NCBI GenBank assembly: GCA_002394465.1
Contig: DGTU01000009.1
Location: 1-5,497 of the forward strand
Direction of reading: 5' to 3'
DNA length: 5,497 bases
Source of the DNA: Treponema sp. UBA4328
Lineage (GTDB): Bacteria; Spirochaetota; Spirochaetia; Treponematales; Treponemataceae
Both the position numbers and the translations under genes were made by a program. A model generated the notes under the pieces. The model worked only from the letters and a program-made list of their open reading frames with translations, had not been told where the DNA came from and ran no database searches. Positions 1-5,497 of the stretch are shown here, piece by piece (the first letter of the stretch is position 1; every line of letters starts with the position of its first letter).

Positions 1-1068
1 CAGCTTGTAAACACAACCTCAGGCCTCAAGCAGGATGAAAAAATCGTAACGGCTTCAATCTATGAAAATACGATTATTGCAGGTTCATCACTTGGAAACA
101 TCTATCAGCTGAGCACGAACGAAACACAGCGCGTAGACGTAACTTCTGCAATCTCTGAAAAAATGTATGACCAGATTTATGACATTGCCTCAGTTGGAAG
201 CGACTTTTACTTCCTCACTCCGAGCGACATATTCCTTTCATCATACGACCGCGGAGAAGTTGACAGAAAAGGCGGAAACCCGGGACACAGGAACATCATC
301 ACATACGGACAGAACGTAATCCTCTGGTCAAAGAATACATCAAAGGCTGTCCAGCTTTTAAATCTTTCTACGGGTAATCTTTCTAACCTTTTTACTCCGG
401 CAAACAGGATTCAGTCCCTCAAGCTCTACGGAGACAAGCTTGTAGAAATCGAAGGAAATACAACGGTAAACGTATTTGACCTTCAGACAAATAAACTTTC
501 TCAGGTTTATCTCGGTTCAGGCATACAGGATGCACTTCTTTACAGTGATAACGATCTTTATGTTGCAAAATCAAGCGCTTCGTATCCGACCGTTCCGTTA
601 ATCTACATAAACATAAAGACCCAGGAAACAGTCCCTCTTTCACTTACAGGAACCGTTGCATATTCCCTTACTTTCACTCCGGGTGAAGAATCTCCGTTAA
701 TTTACGGAATTGCAATTAAACAGGACAAGAACAAGACAAACACCTTTATTTTCTCATTTGATCCGCACGCAAAATCCTTCAGGACGATTTCTTCAGAAAA
801 CGGTGAAGATTCAAATGCCTTCACTGCCCTTTATTATCCTGTAATTTATACGAACATCGGAAAATCCCTCGTTCAGTCATACAATCTTTCGACAAACAGA
901 AAGTTTACCTACAAGCGTTCCGCATCTCTTCCCGTTAAGATTGCACGCAACGAATCACGCCTTGTAATCCTCAACCGCGACGGCTCAATAAGCTGGTACA
1001 ATCCTGACATGAGTAATTATCTTCATGACTGGTACCTGACGACAGACGGTCAGTGGTTTGAATTCTGA
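1..1068 (+). CDS. Beta-propeller-like repeat protein, 3' part (5' end outside window)
   Basis: The reading frame is open from base 1 to a TGA at 1066-1068, giving 355 residues. The first ATG (nt 163, residue 55) is internal, because the upstream codons are open and carry the same repeat pattern, so the real start lies left of the window. The protein shows about eight loosely similar 40-50 residue units, each with short beta strands and a turn: for example IYQLSTNETQ, LLNLSTGNLS, VFDLQTNKLS, IYINIKTQET, FSFDPHAKSF, YNLSTNRKF and ISWYNPD. Units of the type 'hydrophobic strand, D/N-x-x-T-x-x, strand' are typical of WD40-, PQQ- or NHL-like propellers. It ends in an aromatic-rich tail (DWYLTTDGQWFEF), consistent with a closing blade. 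No catalytic motif or membrane segment is visible in this part. A signal peptide or lipobox cannot be judged without the N terminus. It is convergent with glgA. A ligand- or protein-binding scaffold role is inference; the exact propeller family is not recognised. Confidence 0.75.
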   Translation, partial: QLVNTTSGLKQDEKIVTASIYENTIIAGSSLGNIYQLSTNETQRVDVTSAISEKMYDQIYDIASVGSDFYFLTPSDIFLSSYDRGEVDRKGGNPGHRNIITYGQNVILWSKNTSKAVQLLNLSTGNLSNLFTPANRIQSLKLYGDKLVEIEGNTTVNVFDLQTNKLSQVYLGSGIQDALLYSDNDLYVAKSSASYPTVPLIYINIKTQETVPLSLTGTVAYSLTFTPGEESPLIYGIAIKQDKNKTNTFIFSFDPHAKSFRTISSENGEDSNAFTALYYPVIYTNIGKSLVQSYNLSTNRKFTYKRSASLPVKIARNESRLVILNRDGSISWYNPDMSNYLHDWYLTTDGQWFEF

Positions 1069-1102
1069 TTTTGAAAACTCCATCCGTGGAGCTTTCAAAA
1101 TC
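1067..1102. terminator. Long hairpin overlapping the stop codon of the propeller gene
   Basis: The arms are GATTTTGAAA (1067-1076) plus CTCCA (1078-1082), and TGGAG (1087-1091) plus TTTCAAAATC (1093-1102), with a TCCG loop. That is 15 base pairs with one internal A/C mismatch (1077/1092). In a minus-strand transcript this mismatch becomes a G-U pair, so the stem would be unbroken for RNA read through from glgA. It begins inside the TGA stop. A/T-rich outer arms around a GC-richer core resemble a bidirectional terminator, but no separate U-run follows on either side, so terminator function is inferred. Confidence 0.6.
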
Positions 1103-1123
1103 GACAGTAGCAAAGCTACTGTC
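1103..1123. repeat. Perfect 9-bp hairpin
   Basis: GACAGTAGC (1103-1111) and GCTACTGTC (1115-1123) are perfect inverted repeats around AAA. It abuts the previous hairpin with no gap. The first six bases (GACAGT) could also pair with ACTGTC at 1153-1158, so an alternative fold with the third hairpin is possible. There is no U-tract on either side. Role unknown: part of the terminator cluster or of a repeat element. Confidence 0.55.
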
Positions 1124-1137
1124 ACAATCACTTTTGG

Positions 1138-1154
1138 GTGCACGTCCTGTGCAC
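1138..1154. repeat. GTGCAC/GTGCAC hairpin
   Basis: GTGCAC (1138-1143) recurs at 1149-1154. Because GTGCAC is its own reverse complement, the two copies are both a direct and an inverted repeat, forming a 6-bp stem with a GTCCT loop. It is followed by TGTCTGTGTCA (1155-1165), a motif nearly repeated at 4018-4028 in the other large intergenic region. Confidence 0.5.
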
Positions 1155-1164
1155 TGTCTGTGTC

Positions 1165-1187
1165 ATTGCCGTGTTTAACACGGCAAT
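1165..1187 (-). terminator. 9-bp hairpin just after glgA stop, putative terminator or 3' stabiliser
   Basis: ATTGCCGTG (1165-1173) and CACGGCAAT (1179-1187) form a perfect 9-bp stem with a five-base TTTAA loop. On the minus strand it begins 3 nt after the glgA TAA stop, where a terminator or mRNA 3'-end stabilising stem would sit. The bases after it on that strand (GACACAGACA) are not a U-run, so it does not fit the classical intrinsic terminator; the call rests on position and stem strength. Confidence 0.5.
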
Positions 1188-1190
1188 CTC

Positions 1191-2675
1191 TTACATATCG
1201 ATTCCGCAGCCTCGCAGAAGTGCTTCCTTATAAACTTCAATGTATTTGCTGCAGCTGTTTTTCCATGTAAAATCCTGCTGCATTGCGCATTTCTGCATTT
1301 TTGCGATGTGGTTCTTCTTATTGTAGTAAGCCCAGACAGCCCAGCCGACAGTATCATAAACGGCACCAGGAGTAAGGGAATCAAACATGAATCCTGTTCC
1401 CTCGCCCGTTTCCTGATTATAATTCTGAACGGTATCAGCAAGGCCACCCGTCCGCCTTACAACCGGAAGGGTTCCGTAAAGCTCCGAGTACATCTGATTA
1501 AGTCCGCACGGCTCATACTTTGACGGCATAAGGAAGAAGTCACTTCCGGCTTCTACAAGATGGCTGAGTTTTTCAGAATAGCCTATTTTTGCCCTGAGGT
1601 TCGGAAGCTTTGCCTGAAGGCTGTTTATTTCATCTTCACACCATTTTTCGCCGGTACCGATTATTGCAAACTGAACCTTCATCGTAGAACAGATATTGTA
1701 AATGCTGCCGTACGTCGGAGCAAAAACTTCTGCAATACCCTTCTGGCTTACAAGACGGCCTACCATTCCGATTACAGGAACTTTTTCATCGACAGGAAGT
1801 CCGAATTCTTTCTGAAGTGCCTTCTTGCATTCAAGCTTGCCCTTCATGTCTTTAATTGAGTATTGTGCCGGAATGTAAGTATCCTTTGAAGGATTCCATA
1901 CATCAGTATCAACACCGTTTACGATTCCACGGATAACTTCAGAACGTACGCGCAGAAGTCCGTCCATACCGAATCCGCCTTCAGGAGTCTGAATTTCTCC
2001 TGCATAGGTCGGCGAAACCGTTGTAATCATGTCAGCAGAAGAAATTGCTGCCTGCATGAAATTGATTGCACCGTTATGTTCAAAGCCGGCTCCGTAGTAA
2101 AGGTTCCAGTCTATTCCGAGGTCAGGATATTTATCCTTTCCGTAAACGCCCTGATATCCCATGTTATGAATCGTAAATACGGATGCAGTCTTAGAAAAAG
2201 CACTCTGCTGGCGGCATACATGCTTGAGAAGAACAGGCACAAGTCCTGAAGACCAGTCATGGGCATGAACTACATCAGGGAACCAGTGCAGCTTGTTGCA
2301 GATCTGGAATGCTCCGTGAGCAAGAAGACTGAAACGGTAAGGATTATCATAAAAGTCAGGTTCAAACTTCGTACCGTAAACTCCGTCGCGTCCAAAGCAC
2401 TGTTCGTGGTCAATAAAATAAACCGTTGCCTTCGGATATCCCGGGAGCGGCGCACTGTAAACTTCAGTCCATTCCTGACCGGTTCCTACAGGTACACCGA
2501 GAGGACCTTCAAGAGGAGTAAGCTTGCGCCTGTCAATTTTATAGTAACGCGGCATAACGATTTTTACGTCATGTCCCATATTGCTCAGTGAGCCTGCGAG
2601 GGCTGCAACTGCATCTGCAAGTCCCCCTGTCTTGGCAAAAGGAACGCACTCAGCACTGACCATTAAAATTTTCAT
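1191..2675 (-). CDS. glgA: Glycogen synthase (ADP-glucose type, GT5)
   Basis: A 494-residue protein, close to the 477 of E. coli GlgA. It transfers glucose from ADP-glucose to the non-reducing end of a growing alpha-1,4-glucan in the cytoplasm. The N-terminal Rossmann half opens with MKILMVSAE and the ADP-glucose loop KTGGLAD (K15). HAHDW lies at 137-141, and FTIHN holds H170, equivalent to E. coli H161. SPTYAGEI is at 221-228 and NGVDTDVW at 253-260. The C-terminal GT-B half has GRLVSQKG (R307, K312), then PSKYEPCGLNQ with E388 (E. coli E377 equivalent), and RRTGGLADTV at 407-416. All key residues are present, so it should be active. One small difference from E. coli is Ser after HAHDW where E. 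coli has His. The start is set by the MKIL family N terminus and a strong Shine-Dalgarno. It is second in an operon with the aminotransferase, 1 nt downstream of it. No branching enzyme or ADP-glucose pyrophosphorylase gene is in view. Confidence 0.97.
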   Translation of the reverse strand: MKILMVSAECVPFAKTGGLADAVAALAGSLSNMGHDVKIVMPRYYKIDRRKLTPLEGPLGVPVGTGQEWTEVYSAPLPGYPKATVYFIDHEQCFGRDGVYGTKFEPDFYDNPYRFSLLAHGAFQICNKLHWFPDVVHAHDWSSGLVPVLLKHVCRQQSAFSKTASVFTIHNMGYQGVYGKDKYPDLGIDWNLYYGAGFEHNGAINFMQAAISSADMITTVSPTYAGEIQTPEGGFGMDGLLRVRSEVIRGIVNGVDTDVWNPSKDTYIPAQYSIKDMKGKLECKKALQKEFGLPVDEKVPVIGMVGRLVSQKGIAEVFAPTYGSIYNICSTMKVQFAIIGTGEKWCEDEINSLQAKLPNLRAKIGYSEKLSHLVEAGSDFFLMPSKYEPCGLNQMYSELYGTLPVVRRTGGLADTVQNYNQETGEGTGFMFDSLTPGAVYDTVGWAVWAYYNKKNHIAKMQKCAMQQDFTWKNSCSKYIEVYKEALLRGCGIDM

Positions 2676-2676
2676 G

Positions 2677-3870
2677 TTACTCTCCTTTCTGAACGGCTTT
2701 TATGAAAGCCTCTTCGCTGTTCCGGATAGTTTTTTCACTTACGCAGTATGCAAGGCGGAAATAGCCTTTTTTACCGAATCCTGTACCAGGGGCACTCAGA
2801 ATGAAAAACTTTTTAAGGTAATCACAGAATGCACCGTCGTCATCATTCCAGCCGGCCGGAACCTTTACAAAAAGATAGAAAGCACCCTGCGGCTTAGAAT
2901 ATTCAAGTCCTGCCTTATCGAGGATTGCCGTAAGCAGGTCACGCCTTTTTTTGTATGAAGAATAATCTACCTTAGCAGACCATGATTTTGCAGCAACCTT
3001 CTGGAAGAATGCAGGAGCATTTACACATCCGAGCGTACGCAGTGAGAAAACACATGCACTGACAAATTCAGCGCAGTCTTCGCATGCAGGATTAACTGCA
3101 ATGTATCCGATTCGTTCACCAGGAATTGAAATATCCTTTGCAAAGGAAGTTACGATTACAGAGTTTTCATATTTGTCAAAAACAGAAGGAACTTCTGCAC
3201 CGTCATACACGATTGCACGGTAAGGCTCGTCACAGATCAGATAAGGATAGCGGCCTGTCTTTTTTCCGTGTTCCTTAAGCATCTGTGTAAGTGCGAGTAT
3301 GTCTTCTTTTGAATAGATTTTTCCAGTCGGATTGTTCGGAGTATTGATAAGGACTGCAGCAGTCTTTGGTGAAAGCTGCTTTTTCATTGCTTCAATATCC
3401 GGCGAAAAGTCATCTTTTGTCATGACTTCAATAAGTTTGCCGCCGTAATTCCTTACATAATGCCTGTATTCAGCAAAGAACGGTGCCGGAACGATAACTT
3501 CATCCTCCGGCTCAAGAATTGACTTGAATACGCAGTTGAGGGCACTTGCAGCACCGACAGTCATGACAATTTCATTTCCACTTACCTGAGTTCCCTGTTC
3601 AAGGGAAACCTTGCGTGCCATGCTTGCACGGACTTCAGGATATCCGGCATTCGGCATATATCCGTGGCATCCGTGAGAAACATCTTTTGCTTCTTCCTGA
3701 ATCGCACGTACAACCTCCTCAGGCGGATCCAGATCCGGATTACCGAGGGAAAAATCAAAGACATTGTCTTCGCCGTACTGTTTTTTGAGCTGGATGCCCT
3801 CTTCGAACATTTTTCTGATTACCGAGGCACCCTTTGAATTTATTATTTCCTTAATGTGAGAAGCTATCAT
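2677..3870 (-). CDS. PLP-dependent class I/II aminotransferase (aspartate aminotransferase family)
   Basis: A 397-residue fold-type I aminotransferase that would move an amino group between an amino acid and a 2-oxo acid in the cytoplasm. Visible landmarks: DFSLGNPDLDPP near 39-50 (substrate-side loop), TVGAASAL at 104-111 (PLP phosphate region), NTPNNPTGK with N180, CDEPYR with D214 and Y217, SFAKDISIPGERIGY with the Schiff-base lysine K245, and FRLAYC with R372, which should bind the substrate carboxylate. The frame runs upstream to an ATG at 3945. I chose the ATG at 3870 because MIASHIKEI fits the family N terminus and because a -10 box lies inside the upstream extension. No Shine-Dalgarno precedes 3870, which fits a nearly leaderless mRNA. 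It is the first gene of the operon with glgA. Substrate is uncertain: aspartate is the default for this family, but alanine or others are possible. Confidence 0.9.
   Translation of the reverse strand: MIASHIKEIINSKGASVIRKMFEEGIQLKKQYGEDNVFDFSLGNPDLDPPEEVVRAIQEEAKDVSHGCHGYMPNAGYPEVRASMARKVSLEQGTQVSGNEIVMTVGAASALNCVFKSILEPEDEVIVPAPFFAEYRHYVRNYGGKLIEVMTKDDFSPDIEAMKKQLSPKTAAVLINTPNNPTGKIYSKEDILALTQMLKEHGKKTGRYPYLICDEPYRAIVYDGAEVPSVFDKYENSVIVTSFAKDISIPGERIGYIAVNPACEDCAEFVSACVFSLRTLGCVNAPAFFQKVAAKSWSAKVDYSSYKKRRDLLTAILDKAGLEYSKPQGAFYLFVKVPAGWNDDDGAFCDYLKKFFILSAPGTGFGKKGYFRLAYCVSEKTIRNSEEAFIKAVQKGE
2682..2688 (-). promoter_or_regulatory. Shine-Dalgarno of glgA inside the aminotransferase 3' end
   Basis: On the minus strand AAAGGAG ends 6 nt before the glgA ATG. 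It overlaps the last codons (QKGE) of the aminotransferase, whose TAA stop is separated from the ATG by one base. Terminating ribosomes are therefore placed directly at the glgA start, so translational coupling is likely. Confidence 0.8.
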
Positions 3871-3880
3871 AATGAAAACA

Positions 3881-3909
3881 ATTATATCATTTCCGCATAA
3901 AAATGTAAC
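3881..3909 (-). promoter_or_regulatory. Promoter of the aminotransferase-glgA operon
   Basis: On the minus strand a perfect TATAAT (3886 to 3881) lies 17 bp after GTTACA (3909 to 3904), a 4/6 match to TTGACA. Only 10 nt separate the -10 box from the ATG at 3870. With a usual 7-8 nt distance, transcription would begin at 3874-3873, giving a leader of about 3-4 nt and leaving no room for a ribosome binding site. This is sequence-based inference. Confidence 0.6.
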
Positions 3910-3996
3910 GCAAAATATTTTAATCAGACATGATTTCAGAAACATTAATGTAAATGAAAAAATTAACTACCAGTCGCATAAATGCGTCGCAAAAAC

Positions 3997-4010
3997 GTGC
4001 GCTGGCGCAC
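3997..4010. repeat. GTGCG/CGCAC hairpin within the structured element
   Basis: GTGCG (3997-4001) and CGCAC (4006-4010) pair around CTGG; the closing C and G could extend it to 6 bp with a 2-base loop. It corresponds in position and sequence to the GTGCAC hairpin at 1138-1154. Confidence 0.5.
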
Positions 4011-4011
4011 T

Positions 4012-4076
4012 ACACGCTGTTTGTGTCAAAGGAACTATTAAACATGCCGCTCACGCGGCAGCCACAAACAGAGTGT
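4012..4076. repeat. Long imperfect inverted repeat enclosing an inner hairpin
   Basis: The 14-base arms 4012-4025 and 4063-4076 pair at 13 positions with one G/A mismatch. They enclose 37 bases that contain the perfect 6-bp hairpin TGCCGC-TCAC-GCGGCA at 4045-4060. This is the strongest long-range pairing in the window and is unlikely to be chance given its length. Confidence 0.65.
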
Positions 4077-4129
4077 TTTTGACCGCCTTTCTGCTCCTTC
4101 CCGTTAATTTTTTTATAAATCTATAGTGC

Positions 4130-4139
4130 AAAAAAAAAA
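4130..4139. repeat. Homopolymeric A10 tract
   Basis: Ten consecutive A residues lie 29 bp upstream of the -35 box of the downstream operon, with a T7 run at 4108-4114 just before. An A-tract here could act as an upstream promoter element or bend DNA. A run of this length is also prone to slippage, but it is not in a coding frame. Confidence 0.6.
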
Positions 4140-4168
4140 CAAGGCTGATTAATAAAAAGCGAATGTCA

Positions 4169-4197
4169 TTGAGCATATCAGTAATTACGGATAAAAT
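4169..4197 (+). promoter_or_regulatory. Promoter of the secreted-protein / RNA methyltransferase operon
   Basis: TTGAGC (4169-4174, 4/6 to consensus) and TAAAAT (4192-4197, 5/6) are separated by exactly 17 bp. The ATG follows only 6 nt after the -10 box, so a start site 7 nt downstream would be the A of the ATG itself (4204), giving a leaderless mRNA. The only purine-rich candidate ribosome site is GGA at 4189-4191, 12 nt away and overlapping the promoter spacer, which supports the leaderless reading. Confidence 0.55.
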
Positions 4198-4203
4198 AAT
4201 GAT

Positions 4204-4923
4204 ATGAGAAAAAACGTTATATTTCTTTTTCTGCTTCTCACAGTTTTAAGCACAGTTTTTTCAGATACGTTCAGTAAATATGTAACGCCGGCAGAAAAGA
4301 AATCCCTTGAAAACGGGGAAATCCTCATCAAAAAACACTCCTCATATAAAAAACTTTCCCTTTCAAGGACAACTGCAACAGAAAAGACTCTTGACCTCAT
4401 AAAAAAGCTTGATCCTTCATACATTACTGAAATCATTCAGATAAAGCCTTACAAGGGAAACGAAAAATTAATCGACAAAGTTGATGCTGCACTTATGGAC
4501 ATTGAAGATTATGCAGGCATTCCCTATTATTCAGAGCGTCACGAAAAATGGTACGAACTCTATTCTTCGGCAAAGGTCACTCAGAAAAAGACTAACGGAA
4601 ATAAAACTTTTATCCTGGCAGACCTTGAAATGTCGGTGTTCGGAATCGTCAAAACACAGATAGAAGTTGAAAAGAACGAAGATTCTTACTTTTACTGCTC
4701 TAAAAATTTAAACACACTTCGTTACCATGACAGGTTTGATGCCGTTGACCCGCAGGCATTCAAGAGTTCAATAACTGTTTTCCGCGACGGCGACAACTGG
4801 ATTCTTTACGGCACAGGCGGAATCGACGTACCGCGCATTCCGTTCATATCCGGACGGATTGAAACTTCATTCCTTAACAGAACAAAAAGTTTCTGTAATT
4901 TTATATTTGGAAAGCTTAAATAA
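4204..4923 (+). CDS. Secreted/periplasmic protein of unknown function
   Basis: A 239-residue protein with a clear Sec signal: basic MRKN, then a hydrophobic core VIFLFLLLTVLSTVF, and a probable type I cleavage after VFS at about residue 20. There is no lipobox cysteine, so it should be a soluble exported protein. The mature part is lysine-rich and mixed alpha/beta. Recognisable segments are a helical stretch at about 55-100, an aromatic patch IPYYSERHEKWYELY (about 106-120), alternating strands in the second half, and a C-terminal segment with IPFISGRIETSFLNR near residues 213-227. No catalytic motif or known domain can be named. It resembles uncharacterised small exported proteins of spirochaetes (possibly the DUF6675 group, recalled with low certainty). 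It is transcribed divergently from the aminotransferase and lies 1 nt before the RNA methyltransferase gene, so the two share an mRNA; this need not mean a shared function. Confidence 0.8.
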   Translation: MRKNVIFLFLLLTVLSTVFSDTFSKYVTPAEKKSLENGEILIKKHSSYKKLSLSRTTATEKTLDLIKKLDPSYITEIIQIKPYKGNEKLIDKVDAALMDIEDYAGIPYYSERHEKWYELYSSAKVTQKKTNGNKTFILADLEMSVFGIVKTQIEVEKNEDSYFYCSKNLNTLRYHDRFDAVDPQAFKSSITVFRDGDNWILYGTGGIDVPRIPFISGRIETSFLNRTKSFCNFIFGKLK

Positions 4924-4924
4924 A

Positions 4925-5497
4925 ATGAACGTTACGCTTACTGCACAAAAAATGGTTACCGGCGGGCACTGTCTTGCCGTTCTTGACGGAAAAAACATCC
5001 TAATCCCCTATACGATTCCGGGCGAAACCGTAGAAGCCGGAATCATTAAGGAAAACCGCGACTATTCCTTTGCCCGCCTCATAAGGGTAATTGAACCGTC
5101 CCCGCACAGGGTTGAACCGGTCTGTCCTCACTACGGAATCTGCGGCGGATGCAACATGCAGCACATTTCCCCACAGTATCAGTCAGAACTGCGCAAACAG
5201 ATACTTAAGGACTGCTTTGAACGCGAAGGAATTAAAGTTCCTGAAATTACCGTCCTTGAATCTTCACCCCTTAATTACAGGGCACGCATCCAGCTCACGG
5301 ACGGCGGTTTCTGCAAAAAATCAAGCAATGAAATCATCAGGCTTGATAACTGTCCGGTTGCAACAGAAGAAATAAACGCCTACCTCAAGTCAACTCCGCA
5401 GAATGAAAGGCCGCGCGGAAGGGTTCATCTTTTCGGAGATTCAAGGATTACAGGAGACAAAAACACTTTCATTGCTGATGAAATTACAAGCGGAGCC
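4925..5497 (+). CDS. TrmA/RlmC/RlmD-family RNA (uracil-5-)-methyltransferase, N-terminal part
   Basis: The frame is open from ATG 4925 to the right edge: 191 residues, roughly half or less of the usual length. Residues 1-60 look like a TRAM RNA-binding domain (GGHCLAVLDGK, then IPYTIPGETVEAGI). Next comes the iron-sulfur motif C67-x5-C73-x2-C76 in CPHYGICGGCNMQH, with a likely fourth ligand C143 in LDNCPVA. This is the 4Fe-4S arrangement of E. coli RlmD (RumA). NYRARIQL at 117-124 is also family-typical. The SAM-binding Rossmann domain and catalytic cysteine lie beyond the window. Such enzymes use SAM to make 5-methyluridine in 23S rRNA or tRNA; which target applies cannot be decided from this part. 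A weak Shine-Dalgarno (GGAAAG, 4909-4914) lies in the end of the preceding gene, whose TAA is 1 nt upstream, implying coupled translation. Confidence 0.92.
   Translation, partial: MNVTLTAQKMVTGGHCLAVLDGKNILIPYTIPGETVEAGIIKENRDYSFARLIRVIEPSPHRVEPVCPHYGICGGCNMQHISPQYQSELRKQILKDCFEREGIKVPEITVLESSPLNYRARIQLTDGGFCKKSSNEIIRLDNCPVATEEINAYLKSTPQNERPRGRVHLFGDSRITGDKNTFIADEITSGA

Larger units (their letters stand above)
3975..4081. other. Structured intergenic element with nested inverted repeats
   Basis: In order: hairpin CGCA/TGCG with TAAA loop (3975-3986); CAAAAAC (3990-3996), which can pair with GTTTTTG (4075-4081); hairpin GTGCG/CGCAC with CTGG loop (3997-4010); a long stem with arms 4012-4025 and 4063-4076 (CTGTTTGTG against CACAAACAG, extended by ACAC/GTGT across one G/A mismatch); and inside that stem hairpin TGCCGC/GCGGCA with TCAC loop (4045-4060). 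Closed by the CAAAAAC stem, the whole resembles a branched fold; the CAAAAAC/GTTTTTG and ACAC/GTGT pairings share two bases (4075-4076), so they cannot both form completely. No credible ORF or ribosome binding site accompanies it. It lies between divergent promoters and outside both predicted mRNAs. It could be a small RNA gene, a repeat element, or a terminator or insulator-like DNA structure. No known RNA family is recognised. Confidence 0.6.

Noticed and set aside
1560..1859. 99-codon + strand frame inside glgA, and similar frames at 2259-2591 and 2581-2958
   Set aside because: All are antisense to well-supported glgA or aminotransferase coding sequence with intact family motifs, so they are shadow frames.
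3871..3945. Upstream in-frame extension of the aminotransferase, giving 25 extra residues that look like a hydrophobic signal peptide
   Set aside because: The extension has no ribosome binding site, contains the -10 box, is not expected for this cytoplasmic family, and MIASHIKEI at 3870 matches the usual N terminus.
3990..4081. Integron attC-like recombination site, considered because of the long imperfect palindrome
   Set aside because: The ends (CAAAAAC and GTTTTTG) do not fit the RYYYAAC/GTTRRRY core sites, and no integrase or gene cassette layout is nearby.
3975..4081. CRISPR array or MITE with target-site duplications
   Set aside because: There are no regularly spaced direct repeats, and I could find no flanking target-site duplication around the structured block.
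3872..4126. 84-codon + strand frame across the divergent intergenic region
   Set aside because: It reads through all the inverted repeats, begins antisense to the aminotransferase promoter, has no ribosome binding site and gives a protein without recognisable features.
4101..4140. T7 and A10 runs as an intrinsic terminator
   Set aside because: No stem immediately precedes the T-run on the plus strand or the T10 on the minus strand; the nearest hairpin ends about 27 nt before the T7 run.
5091..5375. 94-codon + strand frame at the right end
   Set aside because: It overlaps in another frame the TrmA/RlmD-family gene starting at 4925, whose Cys motif and TRAM domain are clear.

Overview
The window reads as a spirochaete chromosome segment, most likely from a host-associated Treponema of moderate GC. 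This is inferred from the style of the proteins (a large beta-propeller protein, a spirochaete-like secreted hypothetical, and an aminotransferase of the SFAKD-IPGERIGY type next to glgA), not from any marker gene. It looks like ordinary chromosomal housekeeping DNA. I see no transposase, phage gene, CRISPR array, tRNA or rRNA.

Layout: (1) 1-1068 (+) is the 3' part of a gene for a beta-propeller-like protein, cut by the left edge. (2) 1069-1190 is a short gap between convergent genes, packed with four consecutive hairpins. (3) 1191-3870 (-) is a two-gene operon: an aspartate-type PLP aminotransferase (2677-3870) followed 1 nt later by glycogen synthase glgA (1191-2675). The glgA Shine-Dalgarno lies inside the last aminotransferase codons. 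(4) 3871-4203 is a 333-nt divergent intergenic region. It has a promoter at each edge and a strongly structured block (about 3975-4081) in the middle. (5) 4204-4923 (+) encodes a small secreted protein of unknown function, followed after 1 nt by (6) 4925-5497 (+), the N-terminal 191 residues of a TrmA/RlmD-type iron-sulfur RNA (uracil-5-)-methyltransferase cut by the right edge.

The genes do not form one obvious pathway. GlgA makes glycogen from ADP-glucose; the aminotransferase is amino-acid metabolism; the methyltransferase modifies tRNA or rRNA. The most interesting signals are non-coding. Both divergent promoters place the -10 box so close to the start codon that the mRNAs would be leaderless or nearly so. 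The structured block between them would then lie outside both transcripts, so it should be either a separate small RNA or a DNA-level inverted-repeat element. The convergent gap at 1138-1187 contains a similar series of motifs (GTGCRC hairpin, TGTYTGTGTCA, TGCCG hairpin), which suggests two members of one intergenic repeat family.
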